A stretch of 64,000 nt of DNA from Bacteroidaceae bacterium (lineage in GTDB: Bacteria > Bacteroidota > Bacteroidia > Bacteroidales > Bacteroidaceae): contig JAGCPB010000001.1 of assembly GCA_017642425.1 (NCBI GenBank), positions 1 to 64,000 of the forward strand, read 5' to 3'. Each line of letters starts with the position of its first letter. The first letter of the stretch is position 1. Of the stretch, positions 27,232 through 36,518 are shown in pieces. Made by a program: the position numbers and the translations under genes. Below the pieces are notes generated by a model. That model was given only the letters and a program-made list of their open reading frames with translations. It was not told where the DNA came from and made no database searches.

Positions 27232-27268
27232 AAAAAACGGGCCAAGGATGCTCGTTTTTGCGTTTTTT
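27231..27268 (+). terminator. Intrinsic terminator after the AlkD-type gene
   Basis: AAAAACGGGC (27233-27242) pairs with GCTCGTTTTT (27250-27259) around a 7-nt loop, followed by GCGTTTTTT. It closes the core unit and marks the junction with the accessory region. Confidence 0.75.
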
Positions 27269-27539
27269 AGATAAATTTGCAAATGTCATGATAGAAATCG
27301 TTACTGACATTGTCTGCCTGAAAAGGAACTAACCTAACATTGTGGATTAATTTCGGTGAGTGCCTGCGTTTTTTAAGTATCATGATGTACCAATTAATGC
27401 TTAACGCCTTGGGCACGGGTAACTTTGTTGTTTTTACACATTGTCTAATGTGGTAAACCGTGAAGGCGGTTTAAATCCTTCGGGCACGGCTCTAACCTCC
27501 GTTGCTACCCTCTGTAGAAAGGACTATTCAGAAACAGGG
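27269..27539 (+). promoter_or_regulatory. Promoter and structured leader of the accessory operon
   Basis: A -7 box TAACTTTG lies at 27420-27427, putting transcription start near 27434; no clear -33 TTTG is seen. Two perfect small hairpins follow at once: CACATT-GTCT-AATGTG (27437-27452) and TAAACCG-TGAAGG-CGGTTTA (27454-27473). ACATTGT recurs at 27307, 27337 and 27438. Structured 5' leaders fit loading sites for NusG-type antiterminators. An alternative TTG start at 27441 would lie inside the first hairpin. Upstream of 27400 nothing else was recognised. Confidence 0.4.
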
Positions 27540-28115
27540 GTGTCCGTAAGGTATGCATATGATTCTAGCAAGCAATGGTTTGTTTTCAGAGCCACTTATG
27601 GGCGTGAATCCAAGGCACTTTCTTTTCTGGAAACCAAGGGCATAGAAGCATATCTGCCGCAACGTTGGACAGTGCGCCAGGTTGGAAATTCAACAAAGCG
27701 TGTAAAGGAACCGTTGCTGCCAAATCTGTTATTTGCATATTGTAGTCTTGAGCAGGCTGAGGTTCTGATTAAACATACTCCGGAGCTCCAGTATCTCAAC
27801 TATTATTATAATCATCTTCAGTGTGAGCCCGATGGCAAGAATCCGCCCCTGACTGTCAAATATGAGCAGATGATGAATTTCATTGCTGTTACATCGGCCC
27901 CCAATGAACATATTCGTTTGATAGATGCCAGCAGATGCCATTTCAAAAGTGGAGATAAGGTTCGTGTAGTTAACGGATCCTTTACCGGCGTAGAGGGTAA
28001 GGTGGCAAGAATATCCGGACAGCAACGTGTCGTAGTGGAAATAGACGGTCTGTGTGCGGTGGCTACGGCATACATACCCACGGCATTTCTGGAGAAAGAA
28101 GATTTAAAAGTTTGA
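27540..28115 (+). CDS. UpxY-type transcription antiterminator (NusG paralog)
   Basis: A 191-residue protein if started at GTG 27540. Longer readings from TTG 27441 or GTG 27450 add 30-33 non-conserved residues, and there is no in-frame ATG near the start. The NGN domain (QWFVFRATYGRESKA, about 12-110) is followed by a KOW domain (GDKVRVVNGSFTGVEGKV, about 137-154). UpxY proteins in Bacteroides bind elongating polymerase early in long capsule operons and prevent early termination. Here the genes behind it are not capsule genes but a run of over 36 kb of signalling/conflict genes, starting 18 bp downstream. Confidence 0.88.
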   Translation: MSVRYAYDSSKQWFVFRATYGRESKALSFLETKGIEAYLPQRWTVRQVGNSTKRVKEPLLPNLLFAYCSLEQAEVLIKHTPELQYLNYYYNHLQCEPDGKNPPLTVKYEQMMNFIAVTSAPNEHIRLIDASRCHFKSGDKVRVVNGSFTGVEGKVARISGQQRVVVEIDGLCAVATAYIPTAFLEKEDLKV

Positions 28116-28133
28116 TAATTAAAACTTAAAGAT

Positions 28134-28613
28134 ATGGAATTTGATCCCAGTAAGATTGAGGCATTGTGTAAGGAGAGAGAAGAAAAAATCCTGAAAGGAT
28201 ATTTTGGGGACCTTGTAAAAGAGGCTGCTATAGAAAGACCGGAGTTCATAGGCAAAAAATATCAGCCTGATTTGCCTTACAAGATAGAATCAGAATACAA
28301 GGAATATCTGGATTTTCTTGTAAGACAACTGTTCCCCGGAAATGACATTGTCAATGTAAACAGTTTCCTTGATGAAGAGAAGCTGCGCAAACTGATGACA
28401 GATGATGACCGTGAAGGTATTGAGGTAGCCTACAAAAAGGCTACCAGGAGAAATGTTGTTGAGAGGATAGCCAATACTAATCACAAGGATGTGACATTCT
28501 ATAAGGGTCTTCTTGAAGCTCACGCAAAAGACCTCTTGTTTGTTATGCGCACTGATTTCTTGGAGGAGTTGACGGGCAAATTTATTAAGAACAAGACTTT
28601 TGAGAAGGAATGA
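28134..28613 (+). CDS. Hypothetical cytosolic protein, first structural gene of the operon
   Basis: A 159-residue, highly charged, probably all-helical protein with no signal peptide or TM segment. No family recognised. It contains a possible helical hairpin (FLDEEKLRKLMTDDDREGIE, about 83-102). It sits 18 bp after the antiterminator gene and 9 bp before a RyR-domain gene, so it is likely part of the same system, perhaps a small adaptor. Confidence 0.7.
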   Translation: MEFDPSKIEALCKEREEKILKGYFGDLVKEAAIERPEFIGKKYQPDLPYKIESEYKEYLDFLVRQLFPGNDIVNVNSFLDEEKLRKLMTDDDREGIEVAYKKATRRNVVERIANTNHKDVTFYKGLLEAHAKDLLFVMRTDFLEELTGKFIKNKTFEKE

Positions 28614-28622
28614 AAGTCAAAT

Positions 28623-28919
28623 ATGAGCAAAGATAAATATATACCTCAGCCTGTGGATATATCGGATGTAATACTTCCCGATGATATCACAGAGATTGCA
28701 GAACAGATAGCCCGGAATGTTCATGAAGTCTGGGCAAAGTCCCGCATAGACCAAGGCTGGAAATACGGAGAGCAGAGAGATGACGATAAGAAAACGCATC
28801 CATGTCTTGTCCCTTACGATGAACTGCCTGAGAGTGAGAAGGATTATGACCGGGACACTTGTATCAATACTATTAAGATGATGATGAAACTTGGTTTCAG
28901 AATGACAAGAGAATCCTGA
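28623..28919 (+). CDS. Stand-alone RyR-domain protein
   Basis: A 98-residue protein that is essentially one RyR (ryanodine receptor repeat) domain. Seen: YIPQPVDISDVILPDDI, IARNVHEVWAKSRIDQGW, YGEQRDDDKK, HPCLVPYDELPESEK. This is the fold repeated in animal ryanodine receptors, and it also occurs in bacteria and phages. The bacterial role is unknown; ligand or nucleotide binding has been suggested for the fold. A paralog is encoded at 32171-32611. Confidence 0.88.
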   Translation: MSKDKYIPQPVDISDVILPDDITEIAEQIARNVHEVWAKSRIDQGWKYGEQRDDDKKTHPCLVPYDELPESEKDYDRDTCINTIKMMMKLGFRMTRES

Positions 28920-28934
28920 AAAGCAAAGAGCCCG

Positions 28935-30305
28935 ATGAAATATGACGTTTTTTTAAGTTATAGGAGAAAGGGTGGCTTTGAGACAGCAAAGCATCTTTTT
29001 GACCTTCTGACTAAAGATGGGTATAAGGTATGTCTTGACCTTGATACCCTGAGAGAGGGTGATTTTGACAAGGCGCTCCTGGCTCGTATAGATGATTGTC
29101 AGGATTTTATTCTCATTGTGGATTCCCATGCCTTTGAGCGTTCTGTCAATCCTGATTTTGATCCACAAAAAGATTGGCTTAGACAAGAACTGGCATACGC
29201 TCTTGCCAAAGGAAAGAATATTGTCCCGGTATTGCTGGCTGGTGCAGTATTTCCTGATAATCTGCCACCCGATATATGTCAGATTGCACATAAGCATGGG
29301 CCAAGTTACAGTATGGAGTATTTTGATTCATTTTATAATAAACTTAAGAAATTCCTTCATACTAAAAGAGCGTTAATCAGAAAGACCTGGCTATTGTCAG
29401 TATTAGCTATTTTGATAATAGTAGGTGGTGGTTTATTACTGTATCTAACCAAGAATAGACCGGAATCACAGGAGCATGGGGATAGTTCAGCAACTGAACC
29501 AGAAACAACAATTTTTCAAGAACCCCAATCTCCATCGGCTCAAGAATCAGTACAGACACCTGAGTTTACAACTACAGAGAGCAGTGCTGATATATCAAAC
29601 AAGTTGAATAACAGTATTATTAACTCTAATAATGCTAAGAGTATTGTTAATCAAGTTAGTCCTACGACCTCAGTGGCGTATAATCAGGTCATTTCCGGAA
29701 AGGTGGGCCAATATAATTATGTGGATTTAGGTCTATCTGTTATGTGGGCTACTTGTAATTTAGGTTCATCAAAACCAAGCGATTCCGGTCAATTCTTTTC
29801 ATGGGGTGAAGTAACGTCTAAACCAGACTACACATGGATTACTTATACATTGCTAATTGATGGCACCAATAAGGATAATGCCAGATTCAAGAAGTATAAT
29901 ATAGACAACAATAGCGGTATAGTTGACAATCTTTTTAAACTGGAAACAACAGATGATGCTGCTTATGTTATTTGGAGGGACAAGTGGCGTATGCCCACTA
30001 AAGAGGAATTTGATGAACTTGTCATTAACTGCACATGGAAATGGACAAAAGTAGATGGTGTGCCGGGATATGTGATTACTTCAAAGAAAAGAGGATTTGA
30101 AAGCAACAGTATATTTCTGCCTGCTGCCGGATATTATCAGAAAAAAAACGTTCAGAAAAATGGAGAAAGGGGGTGTTATTGGTCATCCTCTTTAGGAAAT
30201 TATAGCCATTCGGCTGTCTATCTTGGCTTCAACTCATCAACAGAAAGAACATATAACGATGAGAGATATATAGGCCGTTCGATCAGACCGGTTTGTGAAA
30301 AATAA
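28935..30305 (+). CDS. Membrane TIR protein with C-terminal FISUMP domain
   Basis: A 456-residue protein. Residues 1-141 are a TIR domain (YDVFLSYRRKGG; DLDTLREGDF) with Glu85 in the DWLRQEL helix at the position of the NADase glutamate. A TM helix at 152-171 is followed by a low-complexity Ser/Thr/Glu linker (175-240). From about 245 to the end is a Fibrobacter-succinogenes-major-paralogous domain (VDLGLSVMWATCN, WRMPTKEEF, IRPVCE). The topology puts TIR inside and FISUMP outside the membrane. TIR domains either scaffold or destroy/cyclise NAD. The outer domain would act as sensor (inference). Confidence 0.9.
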   Translation: MKYDVFLSYRRKGGFETAKHLFDLLTKDGYKVCLDLDTLREGDFDKALLARIDDCQDFILIVDSHAFERSVNPDFDPQKDWLRQELAYALAKGKNIVPVLLAGAVFPDNLPPDICQIAHKHGPSYSMEYFDSFYNKLKKFLHTKRALIRKTWLLSVLAILIIVGGGLLLYLTKNRPESQEHGDSSATEPETTIFQEPQSPSAQESVQTPEFTTTESSADISNKLNNSIINSNNAKSIVNQVSPTTSVAYNQVISGKVGQYNYVDLGLSVMWATCNLGSSKPSDSGQFFSWGEVTSKPDYTWITYTLLIDGTNKDNARFKKYNIDNNSGIVDNLFKLETTDDAAYVIWRDKWRMPTKEEFDELVINCTWKWTKVDGVPGYVITSKKRGFESNSIFLPAAGYYQKKNVQKNGERGCYWSSSLGNYSHSAVYLGFNSSTERTYNDERYIGRSIRPVCEK

Positions 30306-30310
30306 CAGTT

Positions 30311-32128
30311 ATGTGTATGATTGGAAAAAACAGATTCATAATAGTCGTATTATTCCTTTTCTTTCATACTGCGTTATCAATTAACGCACAGATGGGAATA
30401 ACGGATGGAATTAATGGTTTTACGGGTAATGGGACAGGCAGAAATTTGCGTGCAGCCGATAACAATGCCATTCAGGAACTTGTCAAACAGATTGCATACA
30501 AGTACTCATCTGATTTTGAGAGTGTGAAAGACTATTTGTTAGATGATTCGGGTGATGACAAACTTGCAGCCCAAGCTGTCGTCAACACTTATGTCAATTA
30601 TATCCAGAATAGTTCTGAAAGGGAGATACTTAGTCAATCGCCTAGTTATCAAGTCAGAAGATTTATTTCGGAAGATGCTCTTGGGGAGATTTTCTCTGCT
30701 CGTAGATTTAAGATGGAGGATATGCTCAAGAGTGCATCGAAAGCCGAAAAAGCCGGAAAGATTGATGATGCATTGAGATTTTACAATTGGAGCTATTACC
30801 TAATGCAGAGTTTGCCTAATTCTGATACAATCTCAATGGATGGCAGAATACTTGTTAATTGGATTCCAATAAGAATTGAAGAGATTTTAAGTGGTGTGTC
30901 TTTCGTTCAGCACAAAGCAGATGCCAAAAATGCAGTGCTTGATATTACATATAAAGGGGCTCCGGTAACAAGTCTGGACTACATATATTATAATGGGACC
31001 GACTGGAGCAATATCTTCAGCGCTAAGGATGGTATAGGCGTTCTTGAGTTTGATTCATTTGTTCCAGGTGATATACAGGTGAAATGTGAATGTAACTATC
31101 TGAGCGAAGCTCATATTGACAGAGATATCAATATGTTGGTTGATGTGTTGTGTGGGCCGTCTTTTCAGGGTGATATGAAAACGATAGGCTCAGATATTCG
31201 TGCATCTGTTGCTTCAGTAAATAGTCAGTACGAAATTGATGACACTGAAAACACTGATTATGAATTATTGAAACGAAGTACATTGGTATTGTTTTCTGAT
31301 AAGGAGGCATTGCCATTCAGGCGAAGGATTGACAAAGTATTGTCTGCCATAGAGTCCAAAAAATATAATTCAGTTGATGAATTGTTTTCGCTTGATGGGT
31401 TGGATATATTCAACAAACTTATTTCATACGGTGATGCGTATGTAGTTGGAGATTTGGATTCTTTGTTGTTCATGGTATCTAATGATGAGGTAATTTGTCG
31501 TTCAGTTCCTATGAACTTCTCGTTCAAAAACAACAACCGCACATTTGTGGAGAATGTTTGTTTTGTATTCAACAGCGATACTCTAATTGACAATATATCA
31601 TTCGGATTGGGTAGAAAAGCCTCTAAAGATATTCTGTATCATCCTAGTTGGAGCGAATATGCACGCAAAATACTGATAGAGTTCCTTGAGAATTACAAGA
31701 CCGCCTATGCATTGGGACGCATTGATTATCTTAGACAGATATTTGATGACAATGCTGTTATTGTTGTGGGAAAGGTTAGTGAAAGGCCTGCTCAGAGCGT
31801 TGATGTTGAACAAAAATATATTGATAACAAATATGTTCAGTACTACCACAGGTCCAAAGAGGAATACATGGAACAACTGGAACGTTGCTATAAAAGTAAT
31901 GAGTTCATTAATATACGTTTTGCCGAAAATGAAATTGAAAAGGCAGGAAAAGGAGGCGAAGTGTACGGAATATCTATAAAGCAGGATTACTACTCAACCA
32001 ATTATGGAGATACGGGTTATCTGTTTGTAATGGTTGACCTTAATGACCCGAAACAACCCATAATAAAAGTCCGTGTATGGATGCCTGAACGTGATCCTGA
32101 CTTTTGGGGGCTTTCTAATTTTTGGTAA
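30311..32128 (+). CDS. Exported protein with C-terminal NTF2-like domain
   Basis: A 605-residue protein with a signal peptide (about 1-27, SINAQ cut). The N-terminal part (AADNNAIQELVKQIAYKY) resembles LPP20-type envelope proteins. A short TPR-like helical pair comes next, then a central beta region. The C-terminus (about 450-600; LIEFLENYKTAYALGRIDYL, DDNAVIVVG) looks like an NTF2/SnoaL-like fold. Ends in aromatic-rich FWGLSNFW. Probably periplasmic or outer-membrane associated. It starts 5 bp after the TIR-FISUMP gene. A second ATG two codons later is possible. Confidence 0.65.
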   Translation: MCMIGKNRFIIVVLFLFFHTALSINAQMGITDGINGFTGNGTGRNLRAADNNAIQELVKQIAYKYSSDFESVKDYLLDDSGDDKLAAQAVVNTYVNYIQNSSEREILSQSPSYQVRRFISEDALGEIFSARRFKMEDMLKSASKAEKAGKIDDALRFYNWSYYLMQSLPNSDTISMDGRILVNWIPIRIEEILSGVSFVQHKADAKNAVLDITYKGAPVTSLDYIYYNGTDWSNIFSAKDGIGVLEFDSFVPGDIQVKCECNYLSEAHIDRDINMLVDVLCGPSFQGDMKTIGSDIRASVASVNSQYEIDDTENTDYELLKRSTLVLFSDKEALPFRRRIDKVLSAIESKKYNSVDELFSLDGLDIFNKLISYGDAYVVGDLDSLLFMVSNDEVICRSVPMNFSFKNNNRTFVENVCFVFNSDTLIDNISFGLGRKASKDILYHPSWSEYARKILIEFLENYKTAYALGRIDYLRQIFDDNAVIVVGKVSERPAQSVDVEQKYIDNKYVQYYHRSKEEYMEQLERCYKSNEFINIRFAENEIEKAGKGGEVYGISIKQDYYSTNYGDTGYLFVMVDLNDPKQPIIKVRVWMPERDPDFWGLSNFW

Positions 32129-32170
32129 GGATTTTTGTGTTGGCTAATCATTTTGATATTAAACTATAAT

Positions 32171-32611
32171 ATGAATACTTATATCCCTAAACCAATTGAT
32201 TTATCGGACGTAAACCTGTCTGATGATCTGAATGAATTGCAAGAGGCAATTGCAGAGAATGCTCATGAAATATGGTCACAGAACAGGATTGCTGAGGGTT
32301 GGACATACGGTCCAACTCGTGATGACCAGAAGATGCAGAATCCAGATTTGGTTCCTTACAACAAACTATCAGATGGCGAGAAGCAGTATGACCGTGAGAT
32401 GGCAATGAAGACCATCAAACTGGTAAAGAAACTTGGCTATGATATAGTAAAGCGCGAAGAAACAGAACTATACAGAGTTCTTATGAACCGTATCCGAAAC
32501 TCCAGACAGGAGTTTCATTGCCGCAGATGTGATAACGTGATATACCGCTATCAGGTTTTCTGCGATAAATGCGGTGTTCTTCTGGATATCGATTGGAATA
32601 GCTTGAAATAA
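32171..32611 (+). CDS. RyR-domain protein with zinc ribbon
   Basis: A 146-residue protein. Residues 1-92 are a RyR domain clearly related to the 28623 gene product (YIPKPIDLSDVNLSDDL; HEIWSQNRIAEGW; LVPYNKLSDGEKQYD). Residues 114-135 form a zinc ribbon with two CxxC pairs (CRRC and CDKC). The extended upstream in-frame reading (from 32135) lacks a natural start. The zinc ribbon may bind protein or nucleic acid. Directly precedes the SIR2-TIR gene (4-bp gap). Confidence 0.88.
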   Translation: MNTYIPKPIDLSDVNLSDDLNELQEAIAENAHEIWSQNRIAEGWTYGPTRDDQKMQNPDLVPYNKLSDGEKQYDREMAMKTIKLVKKLGYDIVKREETELYRVLMNRIRNSRQEFHCRRCDNVIYRYQVFCDKCGVLLDIDWNSLK

Positions 32612-32615
32612 GAAT

Positions 32616-33971
32616 ATGAAGGCAAAGCGAATAGATAAGGAACGGGTTTATAATGATGGCTTCAGTGCTTTCATTGAAGAGATAAGGAATGGTAATGTCT
32701 TGTTGATGGTGGGGCATTCATTTGAATCTAATCAGGAAGTATTCAGAGGTACCTTTTATGACTATATTCTAAGTAGGCTTAATGCTGTTTCAGGTACTGA
32801 GGGGCTGGATTTCTCAGACTTGAGTTATGATAACCGTTTCCTACTGGATAAAAACAATCCAAATCATATCAGGAATCTTCATGAAGAGATTGTTAGAATA
32901 ATAGACGAGAATGAATATTCTGCTCAAGAAGATGTATCCAAGAATCTTATTAGATTAATAAGCACAGGCTTTTTCAAGTTTGTTTTTACAACATCTTTTG
33001 ATCCATTGGTGGAGATAGCCATGAAGGAGAAGTTTGGGGATGTCAGGGTAATGAATATTTACGATAAGGCCAACAGGGATGTGGCATCTGTCTCAGATTT
33101 GGACATTCCTACCATTTATTATCTGTTTGGTAAAGCAATGCTCCCCAAGGAGAATGAAAAGGCCAAGAAATTTGCTGCTACAGATAATGACGCACTTGAG
33201 GTGATACGCAAGTGGCAGACAGATATGGCCAATTCATCATTATTACGGTATACGTCAGATAAATACATCCTTACATTAGGTTGTACCCAGGATGATTGGC
33301 TTTTCCGTTTTATATGGTATACGCTGAAAGGTGATTCTGGAAATCTGTCAAGAGGAGTAATTGCAGAGCATGCTAAGAGTGAGTCTTTATCTCATTATCT
33401 TAAGATGAATCATATTCTTATTGATAATAATGCAGATGAGGTTATAGAAAAGATCATGAATGCTGTAAACACGTTTAATCAAGATAAATGGAGTGTACCA
33501 GCTAACAATTGCGACGTGTTCATTTCATACTCCAGAGCAGATTCAGAGATTGCCCAGAAACTATATGATAGTCTTACGAAAGTTGGATTATCAGTTTGGT
33601 ATGATAAATACAACCTTGGAGGCAAACATGGTGGCAAGTTTATGGATGCATTGAAGGAGGCAGTTGATACGTCTACCATTTTTATCGCACTATTGAGTCC
33701 ATCAATTACAAAACAGTCTCATGATATTCATATATATCGCAGAGAATGGGAATGGGCCAAGGAGTTAAAGTGGGGACTGTGTGCAGATAGCCGTTGTTAT
33801 GCTGCATATTCAGATGATTATGACATAAACTCCAGAAAGTATCAGGATGCATTAGGATGGTTGGCAGAATCAGATAATTTTGAGTTTGTATCATCAAATC
33901 CTTGTTTTGATGAGTGTGCTCTACAAATACAGAAAAGAATAAATCAAATCAAAGCTCATGCAACAGACTGA
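32616..33971 (+). CDS. SIR2-like/TIR fusion protein, copy 1
   Basis: A 451-residue cytosolic protein. Residues about 15-285 follow the SIR2-like fold of defence proteins: LLMVGHS near the nucleotide loop, FVFTTSFD (122-129), YYLFGKA (168-174), TLGCTQDDW (220-228). The catalytic Asn and His positions hold Ser127 and Phe171, so the SIR2 part may not hydrolyse NAD. Residues 299-440 are TIR (CDVFISYSRADS; VWYDKYNLGG) with Glu377 kept. It overlaps the nSTAND gene by 14 bp. Together they look like an effector and its ATPase switch. A paralog is at 50771. Confidence 0.85.
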   Translation: MKAKRIDKERVYNDGFSAFIEEIRNGNVLLMVGHSFESNQEVFRGTFYDYILSRLNAVSGTEGLDFSDLSYDNRFLLDKNNPNHIRNLHEEIVRIIDENEYSAQEDVSKNLIRLISTGFFKFVFTTSFDPLVEIAMKEKFGDVRVMNIYDKANRDVASVSDLDIPTIYYLFGKAMLPKENEKAKKFAATDNDALEVIRKWQTDMANSSLLRYTSDKYILTLGCTQDDWLFRFIWYTLKGDSGNLSRGVIAEHAKSESLSHYLKMNHILIDNNADEVIEKIMNAVNTFNQDKWSVPANNCDVFISYSRADSEIAQKLYDSLTKVGLSVWYDKYNLGGKHGGKFMDALKEAVDTSTIFIALLSPSITKQSHDIHIYRREWEWAKELKWGLCADSRCYAAYSDDYDINSRKYQDALGWLAESDNFEFVSSNPCFDECALQIQKRINQIKAHATD

Positions 33972-36501
33972 ACAGATAAGAGCCAATGGATGGAATATGC
34001 TTGACTCATATCAGGAGGGTCAAGTACTATATGGTAGAGATGAAGAAATATCATCAATCACTGAGTGTATTGAGTATAATGTTCAAACCTTTCTGTATGG
34101 TAAGTCGGGTATAGGTAAGACTTCACTAATCCAGGCTGGAATATTTCCCAGATTGCGTGAGGCACATTTTTTTCCTGTTGTAATACGTTTGGCTTTCTAC
34201 GGGAATGAACCTTTACGTGAAGTTGTAAAGCGCTTGGTAGAAGAGGAAGCAGAGAGTGAGAATGCATTAATCAATAAGCAAGTTCTGTCTCATTCTCCAA
34301 TAGATGATACTGATTTGACAGAAGCTCATCTTATTGATTATTTCTCAAAAACAAAGTTTGAGGATGAAAATGGAACAGCCTTTATTCCCGTTCTGGTTTT
34401 TGACCAGTTTGAGGAAACTATAAATAATGAAGATAATTGGCAAAGAACTGTTGACTTCTTGAATGATGAACTGTATGATTTGATGGACAACAGCACTGCA
34501 ATTCAAGGTAATAGCCTCCCTTATACCAATTACAGGGTCGTGTTTTCTATGCGTGAAGATTATCTTTATTGTTTAGAAGACATTGTTGATAGATATGGCT
34601 TATGGGAACTCCGAGACAACCGATTCCGTATTAAGGCTCTTACTGATGATAAGGCTGCTGAAGTTATAAGATGTACATGCGGAAATGATGGTCTTGAGAA
34701 AGGGAAGGAGGATAAAATAATAAACGCCATCATCAAGATATCTAGAAACAACACAAAATCCCGGTTTAATGAGATTAATACAGCTTTACTATCTTTAGTT
34801 TGCTCACTCCTTTCAGATAATTCTTCTGATAATTGTATCGTGTATTCTGATTTAAAGAATATTCAAACATATCTGTATTCATATTATGAGGAAATCTGTT
34901 CTACTATTGGTTCTAAAGCCACAAAATATCTTGAGAACAATCTATTAACCAATGATGGCCGTCGTAGTTCAATAGATGAGTTGGAGGCTATCAATTCCAA
35001 TAAGATTACGAAGGATCAACTTGATTATCTGGTTGAAAAAAAATTACTTAGACGAATAAAAACAGACAACACTTCAACGAGGTATGAATACATTCATGAT
35101 TTGTTTGCAAAAATGATTCATAGAAGAGTTGTTGCAGACAGAATCAGATGGTTTAAACCAGATATTATTGGCATTTCTAAAAGAATGGATTTATCTATTT
35201 TCCTAAAAAGATTTTTCTTGACCGTTCTGATAATCACATTTGTGTTATTACTTTTTCTCACTTTGCATGCGAAGGTGTCTCACAATACGTTGAAAGTATG
35301 GGAACTATTTGATATTTATGTTTGCAAAAACATATTTACATATTTCATTTTTGTTGTCTTAATCATATATCTTTTACCTATTCTCATTAGAAGGTTGCAT
35401 GATGTAAATAAAACGGGTTGGTATTTATTGTTAATACCTTCATCTGTTCTTTTTATGAATATCTCTAGGTTCATTCTGCATCTAAAAAGTGTATTTATTA
35501 TCAGTTTATGTAGTAGCATAGGTATAATAATGCTAATGTATTTCTTATATACTCTATTATCCAAATCTTCAATGGTCAAAAGGCAGAAGAATGGAACTAG
35601 TGTTTTGTATGAAATAGTAGCAGCCAAACAACCTATTGATCATGTCGTTTTTAGAAAGCTTATAATAGTGGAGTTTATATGTCTGTTAGTAAGTATAGCT
35701 ATTGTTGATGTTATATATATGGCTTCAACACATTTTGATGTTTGGCGTTTATTCGTAATCAAGACACCATTATTATGGATTCATGAGTTGTTTCCAAAAT
35801 TATTACCGTCTCAAGCACCTGCAATCCTGTCACTATTCCCATATGTTATTATGTTGTCTCCAACATTTAAAGCTAGAATAAAGGGAATTGGCTACGATCC
35901 TATTTTAGTTTTTGTTCCTTATTTTAATGTATTATTATTTGTAGAATGTTTCTTTTCAAATAATTATCTAAAATCACAAAGGTTGGTTGGAAATAAACAA
36001 AATCAAAGTAATAGAGATGTTTTTTCTTTACCTATAGAAGATAATGAATTGTTTAATGATCATAATTCAGATGCGGAAAACAGTCCACTGTTGGAACTGT
36101 TTATGTCTTTAATTCCTTTTTTGGCTCTTTTTTTTATGTTTAATAAACAATATTCTTTGAGGGCGCGTTACAGATCATACTGTTGCTTTTATATAAACTT
36201 TGGCGTTTATTATTTCATACTTGGTTGTTTATTACTTATGCCATCAGACATATTTACAAATAAATCATTCAATTTTCTGTATTCATTTTTTTTATATTTT
36301 ATGGCATTTGAATTCTTTTTGTTGCTACCCATAAATATGCTTTTTGATAAAAAAGTTAAGAAGGAAATAATAGCCATAATAAGGAAGAATCCACATGTTT
36401 CTTCTAAACATTTATCTAAAAAAATTGGATTAAGGAGAAGGTTCATATTTAGAGTGATGAAAAAAGAACGAATGAAGATGAAAGATAGTTTATCTATTTA
36501 A
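33958..36501 (+). CDS. nSTAND NTPase with DUF805-like membrane domain
   Basis: An 847-residue protein. The N-terminal NTPase has Walker A GKSGIGKT (48-55), Walker B VLVFDQFEE (145-153) and a downstream REDYLY sensor region, all typical of nSTAND1. From about 415 the protein becomes membrane-embedded with about ten hydrophobic helices. The first block holds RRLHDVNKTGWYLLL, a signature of DUF805 membrane proteins. A basic helical tail (about 810-847) ends it. STAND ATPases act as ligand-triggered oligomerising switches. The membrane region could be a sensor or pore (inference). Overlaps the SIR2-TIR gene by 14 bp. Confidence 0.87.
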   Translation: MQQTEQIRANGWNMLDSYQEGQVLYGRDEEISSITECIEYNVQTFLYGKSGIGKTSLIQAGIFPRLREAHFFPVVIRLAFYGNEPLREVVKRLVEEEAESENALINKQVLSHSPIDDTDLTEAHLIDYFSKTKFEDENGTAFIPVLVFDQFEETINNEDNWQRTVDFLNDELYDLMDNSTAIQGNSLPYTNYRVVFSMREDYLYCLEDIVDRYGLWELRDNRFRIKALTDDKAAEVIRCTCGNDGLEKGKEDKIINAIIKISRNNTKSRFNEINTALLSLVCSLLSDNSSDNCIVYSDLKNIQTYLYSYYEEICSTIGSKATKYLENNLLTNDGRRSSIDELEAINSNKITKDQLDYLVEKKLLRRIKTDNTSTRYEYIHDLFAKMIHRRVVADRIRWFKPDIIGISKRMDLSIFLKRFFLTVLIITFVLLLFLTLHAKVSHNTLKVWELFDIYVCKNIFTYFIFVVLIIYLLPILIRRLHDVNKTGWYLLLIPSSVLFMNISRFILHLKSVFIISLCSSIGIIMLMYFLYTLLSKSSMVKRQKNGTSVLYEIVAAKQPIDHVVFRKLIIVEFICLLVSIAIVDVIYMASTHFDVWRLFVIKTPLLWIHELFPKLLPSQAPAILSLFPYVIMLSPTFKARIKGIGYDPILVFVPYFNVLLFVECFFSNNYLKSQRLVGNKQNQSNRDVFSLPIEDNELFNDHNSDAENSPLLELFMSLIPFLALFFMFNKQYSLRARYRSYCCFYINFGVYYFILGCLLLMPSDIFTNKSFNFLYSFFLYFMAFEFFLLLPINMLFDKKVKKEIIAIIRKNPHVSSKHLSKKIGLRRRFIFRVMKKERMKMKDSLSI

Positions 36502-36518
36502 TGGAGTGATTATTGTTT

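Noticed and set aside
27272-27279. TAAATTTG as the promoter of the accessory operon
   Set aside because: It lies next to the terminator and its upstream TTTG is only 11 bp away; the box at 27420 fits better, though this is not certain.
27441-28115. Capsule-synthesis operon suggested by the UpxY gene
   Set aside because: No UpxZ, glycosyltransferase, flippase or polymerase gene follows within 36 kb.
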